Shown here: positions 56,299 through 64,000 of the stretch, piece after piece | Position numbering within the stretch: position 1 is the stretch's first letter | How the letters are laid out: each line of letters begins with the position of its first letter | NCBI GenBank assembly: GCA_029948255.1 | Contig: JALIZF010001734.1 | Span: 384,501 to 448,500, forward strand | Length of the DNA stretch: 64,000 nucleotides | Direction: 5' to 3' | Source of the DNA: Telmatactis stephensoni | Lineage: Eukaryota; Cnidaria; Anthozoa; Actiniaria; Isophelliidae | Translations under genes and position numbers: made by a program | The notes under the pieces: generated by a model | Told to the model about the DNA's origin: nothing | The model's database searches: none | What the model saw: the letters and a program-made list of their open reading frames with translations, nothing else

Positions 56299-56539
56299 TC
56301 ATATACCGTGAGTCTAGTAGCGAAGGGAACCGCGTGCGACTCCACAATATCTAACAACTATGTACGAAGCTTCTGTTTGACTCTATGTTCTTTATACTGT
56401 ACATTATACAGAAACATAGATAGAAATAAATATATATATATATAAAATACACTTGTAGGCCTCGTCCTTGTAGGTCTCTCTTAAATAGTAAGTCTTATTC
56501 AAATGTGTTCTATTAATAGTGAGTTTTTTTCACGTGAAT

Positions 56540-56592
56540 GGATTTTTATTATCCAAGCTTTCGGGGCCCTGGCCCATCATGCAGGGATAGAA
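56540..56592 (-). other. hammerhead-like / Penelope-end motif, copy 1
   Basis: On the minus strand TGATGGGCC-AG-GGCCCCGAAAGCTTGGA resembles the motif at 57961: a stem-loop followed by CGAAAGCT. The first core box is imperfect. Confidence 0.3.
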
Positions 56593-57744
56593 TGGATTTT
56601 ACCAATTCAGTTAGAAGATTAATTAATAAACTAAAAACACTTTACGGGAAAACCATTACATGTTTTCATTAACTAAAGGAAACGGAAAACGTTCAAATCT
56701 TTTCAAAAATTAGTCATCAAAAACATGTAATTTGTATGCATTTTACTCACCGAAATGTTGTACAGTTCGTCTGTTAAACAGCGCTATATAAATCAGTAAA
56801 ATTATCACTATTAGACAATTTTGTTACACAACAAAAAGATCGATAGCGAAAAAGCGCACTACGAAAAATTTTTACATTCATATTTATATGATTAAATCAA
56901 CGGTTTGTGAACCTGTCACCTGTTTTAAAGTATACTTTTTTGATTGCTTCTTAAAAACGTCCCGAACAACTGATTTAATTCACATCTACGATCAAATATT
57001 ATCGCTTGCTGAATGTTTCTGGGGTTATGAATATGCTTCAAAAATGAGCTTCAAAAAAACAGCCAAGATTTTATTTAATTCATATTAATGGTCAATTACA
57101 AGTTCGTTGAATTAAGGTTTTTGGCATTTTCAGTTAAATATACCTCTTCATGAAAAATAGCCGTTAGCTTGATTTGTTCTTTTTTATCTTCATCTTATCG
57201 AGCAAATCTAGTATCACATGACATTGGTCTCTATTCAGGTTCGAATATCAAAAAAATGTAAATATAAGATAACTCATGGTGCGTCCTCTTATTTCTATGT
57301 TGTTTTCTAAAATCAAGTCGTCAAGTTCGTCAATTTTGAGATGGCCGGAAAAAAAAAAGAGAAGATCGATAGAGTAAAACGATCCTGATTTTTTAATAAA
57401 ACAAAATTAACAAATTGAAGGACTCCAAAAGACAAGAAAATTCAATTAAGTGAATCAGCAAACGACATTCTAATGCAAAAATCGTAATTGACACGTCGTC
57501 TAAAAAATATACCGAGTACAATGGAAGATTGGACTTTCTTCCAAAATGAGGCGCGACCACTGAGTAGCGAGTTTCATTTTTTTCCCTTCATCTTATGATT
57601 ACAATATGTAGTAAGATCTCAATCAACACGTACTACTTAGGCTGCACCATTTATCCAGTAAATTGAAAAAGGAACTTATCAGTCTTAGACAACAAACAAC
57701 GTTTTAGCATCGATCGATGGGACGCCTAGTAAACCGTAGCAAAG

Positions 57745-57802
57745 CCTTTATTAGGAAAATCTTAGAGATAAGCTTTTATTAGGAAAATCTTAGAGATATA
57801 GC
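57745..57802. repeat. short tandem duplication
   Basis: TTTATTAGGAAAATCTTAGA repeats twice with a spacing of about 27 bases. Confidence 0.7.
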
Positions 57803-57960
57803 TTTTCAGTTTTTTTTCTTTTTAATCCATTTAATTATGTATATCTATTTATGTTTATCTTTCTATTCCAGCGCGCGCAAGTTATTGCCATAGTAATAAA
57901 ATATTTTTTGGACATCTCTCGCGCAATTTAAATGTAACGAATGTAACATTTTCTTTTGCC

Positions 57961-57990
57961 CTGAAGATGGACACTTTGTCCGAAAGCTCG
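57961..57990 (+). ncRNA. hammerhead-like ribozyme core, copy 2
   Basis: CTGAAGA (fits CUGANGA), a stem-loop TGGAC-ACTTT-GTCC, then GAAA are in the order of a hammerhead catalytic core. I could not find a convincing stem III plus NUH cleavage site, or stem I, so activity is doubtful. Penelope-like elements are known to carry hammerhead motifs in their terminal repeats. Confidence 0.3.
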
Positions 57991-58139
57991 GCGTTGTAAT
58001 TAAAAAGTTTACATGGTAGTGACAACTCTATTCATTCGTAGCAAACATGTTTTCAAATTGATCGGGACTACTGTAAACGGAACGTTAGCTTCCTGTGAGC
58101 GATTGCGATGATTATTGAAAGAACATCAAATACTGGACT

Positions 58140-58280
58140 GAGAAACTACGTAGCACTTAATTGATGTAATATCAGTTATAAAATCTATTGCATTTTATTA
58201 TCTTTCTATCTATTATTTTGTGAGCTATTCATTATATTTTTTATGAATATGTTACATCAACAAGTGCTACGTAGGTTCTC
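58140..58280. mobile_element. fold-back MITE
   Basis: GAGAAACTACGTAGCACTT with TTGATGTAA on the left, TTACATCAA with AAGTGCTACGTAGGTTCTC on the right. It lies just beyond the 3' end of receptor copy 4. Confidence 0.8.
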
Positions 58281-58471
58281 CCACCATCAATAACTATAGT
58301 TACTATACTACTAGGCATTAAATAGCTTTTTGTGAATAAATCTCTATGTGCATATGATATAGTGTTCTCATTGAAAACTTGTTGATATATAATTTCTCAA
58401 GAAGATTTCAAGCTACAGCTTTACGAATTACAGTTAAACTAAAGCTATATCGACTTGAATTGGCATCATCG

Positions 58472-59470
58472 TTAGAGTCGTGTATCTTGAGTATCTACTT
58501 GCTCTGTAAGTTCTGGATCATTTCTTGGTGATATTCTAGGTTTCTTCGTCAGACCTTTTACAGCTGCTTCTCGAAAATCGGACAAAAACACTAGATAAAT
58601 ACATGGACTTAAACAAGAGTTGATTATTTTCGGAAAACTAGTCATGAAATTCTCAATTTGGTCTCTACAACTTTTGAATTTCTTTGGGTTTTTCCCAACG
58701 CTAATGATATCTTGGACCAAGTCTGGAAGATAGCAACATGAATAAAGTAACAAAGAACACAACACCATCCTCACAGCATTGACCATGCGCTTCTTTCGAA
58801 GTCTTCTCTGTGCATCAGGAATATCCACTTTGATGTCTTTCATCTTCGAGAGTCTTCTGGAAGTTAGGATGCCAAGTATAATTATTGAACAGTACATGAT
58901 AATCGCACAGAAATTCTTAAAGGGGTAAAGCACATGCCACAGAAGAGTTATGTGGAAAAAACATCGACGATTCTTTGTTGATCTGAAGTTTGCTCCACCA
59001 ATAATGAGTGCATAAAGTCCAAGCAGCATGGACACGAACCACGAGCTAAGCACCACCAGAACACGTTTCTTCCTTGAAATGGCTTGAGGCACTTGCACTG
59101 TTAGTCGACTTGTCATCCGATATCTTTTAATGCTTATAATCAACAAAGTTACAAGAGTAACTAGTTCAGATGTGACAGTGATATGAAGTACCAACTTGCA
59201 AAGAATACTGGCAAAGCTGTAGTTGATGTTATTTGGCAGCAGTTCACCTAAGATCTTGTAGACGAATGTAATGACCACAAGTATGTCAGAAACGGCCATG
59301 TTGACAATCAAATGATCGAGTGTTGATCGCCGGGTGAATTTAAGAGCAAGTATGATGATAAAAACATTACCAATTATACCAACTCCACCTACTACTGCAA
59401 CAGATGTAAGTTTAGCAGTTTCACTGATGCACGTACTGTCGTCTTGTGTAGAATTGGTTGTCCTGTTCAT
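58472..59470 (-). CDS. class A GPCR, copy 4 (332 residues)
   Basis: Intronless receptor on the minus strand, the same length as copy 1 and most like it: both have K115-R-Y in place of the acidic residue, LVTLLIISIKRYR, the run SRKKRVLVVL, and helix 7 SPCIY. D62, C91, the N-terminal TCIS Cys and the loop 3 Cys are kept. The N-terminus has the sequons NRT and NST. It ends QDTRL. A tandem duplication of about 118 bases lies just upstream (59648-59868), in the position of its promoter or 5' UTR. The ligand is unknown. A change of Lys at the D/E-R-Y site may alter basal coupling; that is inference. Confidence 0.88.
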   Translation of the reverse strand: MNRTTNSTQDDSTCISETAKLTSVAVVGGVGIIGNVFIIILALKFTRRSTLDHLIVNMAVSDILVVITFVYKILGELLPNNINYSFASILCKLVLHITVTSELVTLVTLLIISIKRYRMTSRLTVQVPQAISRKKRVLVVLSSWFVSMLLGLYALIIGGANFRSTKNRRCFFHITLLWHVLYPFKNFCAIIMYCSIIILGILTSRRLSKMKDIKVDIPDAQRRLRKKRMVNAVRMVLCSLLLYSCCYLPDLVQDIISVGKNPKKFKSCRDQIENFMTSFPKIINSCLSPCIYLVFLSDFREAAVKGLTKKPRISPRNDPELTEQVDTQDTRL

Positions 59471-59647
59471 TGCTTCAAACTTAAATTAACGCTCCAATTA
59501 CTGTCCTTCGCTGTTTTCTTTTTCCTTTCTATGCTATTTTTTAATTATAATTGTAAATTAGGGATGAAATCCCTCGCTGGGAGACTTATTAGATCAAATC
59601 GGCTAACGCGTTGCTATGTACGTTTCCGACCAATTCAAAACCTCTCA

Positions 59648-59868
59648 GAATACGATTCTTTGCCTTTTATAATGTGGAATTCTTTAGAACATAAGTTATT
59701 AATCCTAGAGGTGTTTTAAATTGAATGGAAACGAACATACTGAAACGAACAAGCTGATTTGGAATTCTACGATTCTTTGCCTTTATAATGTGGAATTCTT
59801 TAGAACAAAAGTTTTTAATCCTAGAGGTGTTTAAATGAATGGAAACGAACAAGCTGATTTGGAATTCT
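59648..59868. repeat. tandem duplication, ~118 bp, upstream of GPCR copy 4
   Basis: TACGATTCTTTGCCTTTTAT at 59650 and TACGATTCTTTGCCTTTATA at 59767 start two copies. Both contain AATCCTAGAGGTGTTT and AAGCTGATTTGGAATTC. The first has an extra short internal duplication of GAAACGAACA. Confidence 0.85.
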
Positions 59869-59879
59869 ATTGTATACCA

Positions 59880-60715
59880 AAATCCTTGCGTTTCTGACAT
59901 TTTCAGGTAAAATACAAATAGGACCAATCCGGAAAAAGGAAAAAACAATAATACTTTGCGTCGGAAGTTTCTTTGGCAAGCTGATCTTTGTCCTCTCTCC
60001 ATCATTGTTCCATTTTAAAGGGTATTTCAAGCTAAGTATGCTTGCTAGTGTCATCGTCTTTCCTGCATCAGAACTGATTCAATAACGTTGTAAACTCAGC
60101 ACCGAAGCCGTTCCATCTTCAAGCGTCCAAGTAAAACCCTCATAGTTTCTTAATTTATTCAAACCCTACACCTCAAGATGTGTTGTCACATTCCTCTTTT
60201 TTGTATTGTACTACCTTAGGATTTCTCTAGGGTTGCCTAACCATTGGCAGAAGGTAAAATACTCATCTCAAAGTTTCGAGTTTGTTTTTCTCATTCAATT
60301 ATCTTTGGTTCCACTCGAAATTGGATGCGCTCTACTTTTGATGAGGCATGCAGACAGGAAATATACATGGATCTTCCCAATATTATCGTAATTTTTGTTG
60401 ATGTCGAGAAAATCTCTAAAACCGTATCACTTCTACCAAGTAATTACCGTACTAAAAGCTCTTCTAAGCTTTTTAATGCTTTTTAGCCTTTTTACAATGC
60501 AGTGTGAATTAATGTCATTCATAAGTGTGATTACCATTTGAAATTAAAAGGTTACAAGATCACATTTCTGTATGTGGAAACTCTTGAGGATCAAAAAAGT
60601 CCACTTAATGAGCAATTTGTACATTATCATTAACTTTTCTAGTAGCAAAGTGTTTTTTATGATGCCGTCATTTGACTGTAGCAACCAAATTAAAACGCTT
60701 TGCCCAATTTGTTTT
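59880..60715. other. intergenic, no gene recognised
   Basis: Overlapping open frames on both strands carry no recognisable domain. Confidence 0.4.
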
Positions 60716-60723
60716 GTAAAGTA

Positions 60724-60862
60724 ATAGGCCCTTTGCAGCATGTGCGAATGAGCGCATTTTGGAGGGCAAAGACAATTGTTTCCAGCCAATAGGACATTGA
60801 AATTCTTTTGTCAGTTTGCCCTCCAAATTGAGCTGCATTCCAACATGCTGCAAAGGGCCTAT
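60724..60862. mobile_element. fold-back MITE
   Basis: ATAGGCCCTTTGCAGCATG and CATGCTGCAAAGGGCCTAT are perfect inverted ends, with inner TTTGGAGGGCAAA and TTTGCCCTCCAAA. Confidence 0.85.
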
Positions 60863-60969
60863 AAGTGCCAACTGTTCTGCTATTCATATGAGGAAATACT
60901 GAAAATCTGAGTAAGCACGGAAATTTGTAAGGCTAAGCAGTCTGGTAGTTGTCGTCAAAAGACACCACC

Positions 60970-61195
60970 ATACACTATTCCAAAATGGCGATGGTGGTGA
61001 CAATCAATAGAGTAAAACAACCAAAACATCAAATATCAAGGCTTATTTTTATATCGGGTAAAGAAAAACACCGGCAAGACAAAATTAGCAACAGATTTCC
61101 TACAGATAAACTTTTAACATGAATTGTGGACTTTGATGCCTCGCTTTCATGCTCTCTGCTGTCACTAGTGTCCGCCATTTTGGAATTAGGTGTAT
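60970..61195. mobile_element. possible fold-back remnant
   Basis: TACACTATTCCAAAATGGCG and CGCCATTTTGGAATTAGGTG are inverted, but the arms are short and the ends unclear. Confidence 0.4.
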
Positions 61196-61315
61196 ACAAA
61201 TCGCCTATTCGAACGAATGATTTTGGGTCATTTTGGTGATAAGTCGGTGTGTGAGAGATCACCACAGGAAACCCAACAAGCAAACTGACCGACTTATGGG
61301 ATGAGTCTACCACTA

Positions 61316-61385
61316 TTTTGTTTTGTTTTGTTTTGTTTCGTTTCGTTTCGTTTCGTTTCGTTTCGTTTCGTTTCGTTTTGTTTTG
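61316..61385. repeat. (TTTTG)n/(TTTCG)n microsatellite
   Basis: Four TTTTG units, then eight TTTCG units, then two TTTTG units. The central block shares one C-for-T change, so it expanded after the mutation. Confidence 0.95.
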
Positions 61386-61469
61386 AATTCGCACCATTTA
61401 CCTCCGCCAGTGGAGGGCTCTTCTAAGATCAAGGTTTTCATTTCAATAAGCACACAAACTAGATCAGAT

Positions 61470-61624
61470 AGTGCAGATTTCGTATGAGTGCGAAAAGGCC
61501 GTGGCACGGTCGCGGCGCGGTTACGGCAGAATTTTCGAAGGTTTTGATAGGAAACACGGCACTGCATGATCGACACTTGCACGGCACGGCGCGGTCCTTT
61601 TCATACTTATACGAAATCTGCACT
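61470..61624. mobile_element. fold-back MITE
   Basis: AGTGCAGATTTCGTATGAGT with CGAAAAGG at the left, CCTTTTCATACTTATACGAA and ATCTGCACT at the right. The interior is GC-rich with repeated GGCACGG. Confidence 0.8.
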
Positions 61625-61629
61625 AAGCT

Positions 61630-61862
61630 TAGATGGCCAGATAAGCTTATGTACAACTGAACAAACGTCGGAACTAAACAAAGTTATACTTCTTTGCACT
61701 AAAGTGAACTACAGTCTCAAACTATTGTTTCAAAAAGCATCTCAAAAAGCACACAAACTCAGAAAGATGGCCAGATAAGTTTAAGTACAACTGAACAAAC
61801 GTCAGAACAAAACAAAGTTATATTTCTTTGCACTAAAGTGAATTGCAGTCTAAATTTATTGT
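61630..61862. repeat. tandem duplication, ~134 bp
   Basis: AGATGGCCAGATAAGCTTAT at 61630 and AGATGGCCAGATAAGTTTAA at 61764 start two copies sharing CAACTGAACAAACGTC and TTCTTTGCACTAAAGTGAA. Confidence 0.85.
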
Positions 61863-61984
61863 TTTTTTCCTGTAATTTGTTATTGTAATTCTTTTTCCTC
61901 ACTGACACATTTGCTTTTTATCTATTTATTATTCTATTTTATTATTATTTTATTTCACTTTACTTTATTTATTTTATTTTATTT

Positions 61985-62150
61985 TATTTATTTCATTTCA
62001 TTTCATTTCATTTCATTTCATTTCATTTCATTTCATTTCATTTCATTTCATTAGAGCATATCACAGGCATATGAATTTTGCGCCATATAAATAATAAATT
62101 ATTATTATTATTATTATTTCATTTCATTTCATTTCATTTTATTCTATTTT
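61985..62150. repeat. (ATTTC)n with embedded SINE-like (ATT)n tail
   Basis: (ATTTC)n at 61990-62053 and 62116-62138 flank TTGCGCCATATAAATAATAA followed by (ATT)n. That resembles the tail of the insertion in the LINE at 11.4 kb, so a short retroelement may have inserted in the microsatellite. Confidence 0.6.
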
Positions 62151-62397
62151 TGTGCATTTACACGTCCCGTGCATAATTTTTTAACTATTTCCACGTTCTG
62201 TGAAATTACCCACTTTTGACACTTCAGTTTGTAATTAGGTAATCTTTTTCTTTTTGTTTTGTTTTTGTAATTTTTTGCAGTTCTTTCTCAAGTTTTTCAA
62301 CACACCCTCCAAGAAAGTCAAATATGATATTTATTTGTATTAACACAGTACAGTGTCTTTGTGAATGTCCTTGGTTCTAATTCGTCGAAGGTCGTAT

Positions 62398-62448
62398 TAT
62401 GATGATGATGACGACAATGATGAGGACGATGATGATGATGATGATATG
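62398..62448. repeat. (GAT)n microsatellite, imperfect
   Basis: GATGATGATGACGACAATGA followed by GATGATGATGATGATGAT. Confidence 0.9.
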
Positions 62449-62569
62449 AAGTATTGAAGCCCATACAGGCCGTTAGGTTTTTAAGCCCAAATTATCAATT
62501 ATTTGTTGAAGTAGGCACATGCTCCGATCCAATGAACTAGCTACAGTGGATAATTAATTAAGATTAAGT

Positions 62570-62793
62570 GGGTGCCAGTTACATGGCATTAGGATCATCC
62601 TAGTAGGTGAATTATCCTACTTGCTATACTTTCACCGTCTACATTCTGTTTACATGGAAATTTGTGTCTTCACTTCGGGTACTAGGATCATCCTACTAAA
62701 CAGAATGCAGTAAATGCATGTATAGCAGGTAGGATGATTTGTCGGCTAGGGTGATCCTAGTGCTAGGTTGATCCTAGTGTCATGTAAACACCC
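62570..62793. mobile_element. MITE with GGGTG...TTACATG termini
   Basis: GGGTGCCAGTTACATGGCAT and the complement of GTGTCATGTAAACACCC are inverted ends. Inside, AGGATCATCCTAG and related TAGGATGAT motifs recur at least five times, each near-palindromic. Confidence 0.75.
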
Positions 62794-62802
62794 GCTGATA
62801 AT

Positions 62803-62933
62803 GGTAATGACATAACTGAGTGGAGTGCAATTTGGACTGAAATCACAAAATTGATGACAAAATTGTTAATTTGTTAATCACGATTGTGATTGTGATTTCA
62901 GCCTAAAATTGCACGACACAAAGTTCTATTACC
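62803..62933. mobile_element. fold-back MITE
   Basis: GGTAATGACATAAC, GAGTGCAATTT and GGACTGAAATCAC on the left are inverted on the right (GTGATTTCAGCCTAAAATTG and TTCTATTACC). Confidence 0.65.
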
Positions 62934-63061
62934 ACTTAATTATATCCCTTTTGAAGTGCAATTAAGTTATGTAGTCACGCGCGGTTGTAAAACGCACTGG
63001 TCATAATAACATTCTTTGTTATATTAACTAGAGTGGAAAATAAAACTCGTCACTTAATTGG

Positions 63062-63349
63062 CATATACACCTGTTTCAATTAACGTTGTCGGCAAATAGA
63101 CTCAAGTCTACGCGACTGACCCGAAATGGAGTATGGGTAGGAATTACTAAAAGCTATGAAACCAAATAAATATCAGCACGACGATTTTCAACCAGCAAGT
63201 GTTGAGCTTGTGCAACAAAGTCCTTATTCACTGATGCTTGAAATAAAGACCAGTAAGAGTAAATTTATCAACTACCCATACTCCTTTGCGGTCTAGTCGC
63301 GTAGGCTTGAAGCCTGTCGCCCGACAACATTCTTTAAAATAGGTGTATG
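63062..63349. mobile_element. fold-back element of the AACGTTGTCGG family, copy 1
   Basis: CATATACACCTGTTT, AACGTTGTCGG, GTCTACGCGACT and GGAGTATGGGTAG on the left have complements on the right. The arms are about 75 bases. Confidence 0.75.
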
Positions 63350-63674
63350 TTCGGGTCACCGTTATTTGATACATCTACGTCACTTTTGATTCTTAGCGTA
63401 ATTGGAGATTAATCTAAAATGTTCGGTTCACTCAGGCATGGCTTACTGTATTATTTACGACGCTGTTCTCGTTTGTATTTCCTATAAAATGGATTGTACA
63501 TTTGCCAAACAAAGATCGAACATACAATATGTAATTAAAGAAGGCAGAAATCCGGTCATTATTCTTCGATTCGCTTGCATGTGACACTGAATGGGTTTAT
63601 TTTCATACTATAGTTATGCCATAAGTTCTTATTATTTATTATAAACATATTTCATGCTGTATGTATTGTATATC

Positions 63675-63982
63675 ATAGTCAATTGAATAAACGTTGTCGG
63701 GTCTAAAAACATAGAACATCGAAGCTGAGACCGAAATGGTGCATGGGATGTCAATAACGTCAATAATTATATTCTGCTTTATTCATTTACGCTGCAACCG
63801 ATAAAAATCGAAGCCAAACGGCCCGCCAACGCAGATCCTGCATTTGCTGTCAGCATTTTGCATCGAAGGCACAGCGTAAATGAATAAATCAGAATATTAT
63901 TATTGACATCCCAAGCGCCATTTTGGTCTCAGCTTCTATGTTTTATGTTTTTAGACCCGACAACGTTTTTTCAATTGACTAT
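63675..63982. mobile_element. fold-back element of the AACGTTGTCGG family, copy 2
   Basis: TAGTCAATTGA, AACGTTGTCGGGTCTAAAAA, GAGACCGAAATGG and TGGGATGTCAATAA on the left are inverted on the right, with arms over 80 bases. It shares AACGTTGTCGG and GACC/CCGAAATGG with copy 1, 0.3 kb away. Confidence 0.8.
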
Positions 63983-64000
63983 AAATGCCGGCCAAATGTA

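Noticed and set aside
1..64000. CRISPR array, prokaryotic operons or prophage
   Set aside because: Repeats are MITEs, microsatellites and tandem duplications. Genes are split by spliceosomal introns, and no cas, ribosome-binding-site or phage patterns are present.

Overview
This is a eukaryotic window: AT-rich, with split genes and dense short inverted-repeat transposons. I read it as an anthozoan cnidarian, most likely a stony coral. The grounds are a secreted two-domain ShKT gene, a tandem family of intronless rhodopsin-like receptors, tRNA-derived SINEs, CR1/L2-type and Penelope-type retroelement remains, and many small fold-back elements. The species cannot be fixed from sequence alone.

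Layout. 3.6-7.1 kb (minus strand) holds a CDPF1 orthologue split into three recognisable exons. Its introns carry a SINE, a tandem repeat and a nested pair of fold-back elements. 7.5-8.2 kb is an unusual palindrome-rich element followed by a MITE. 9.05-13.93 kb is a nearly full-length but broken LINE (ORF1 intact, ORF2 with several lesions and a nested short insertion), itself inserted in a GAACAC-rich repeat. 14.3-25 kb is mainly MITEs and tandem duplications, with two weakly supported split-gene candidates (plus strand 15.96 kb onward; minus strand 17.4-17.8 kb).

25.19-31.23 kb (minus strand) is a seven-exon gene for a small secreted protein with two ShKT domains. All its introns are phase 1, three internal exons are only 15-18 nt, and a TATA box lies just upstream. 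31.3-38.6 kb is repeat-rich with no gene I can defend.

39.1-59.5 kb is a cluster of four intronless class A GPCR genes: two on plus (39.1, 41.8 kb) and two on minus (51.5, 59.5 kb), plus a decayed fifth copy at 49.7 kb. The outer two resemble each other most, as do the inner two. All four end in a class I PDZ-binding tail (three -QDTRL, one -LNTRL). 59.5-64 kb is tandem duplications, microsatellites and fold-back MITEs.

No operon-like, viral or CRISPR structure was seen. The protein genes do not form an obvious pathway. The receptors are one locally duplicated family, and the ShKT and CDPF1 genes are independent neighbours. Most of the window is mobile-element derived. All splice models were made by eye from consensus sites and reading phase and need transcript support.
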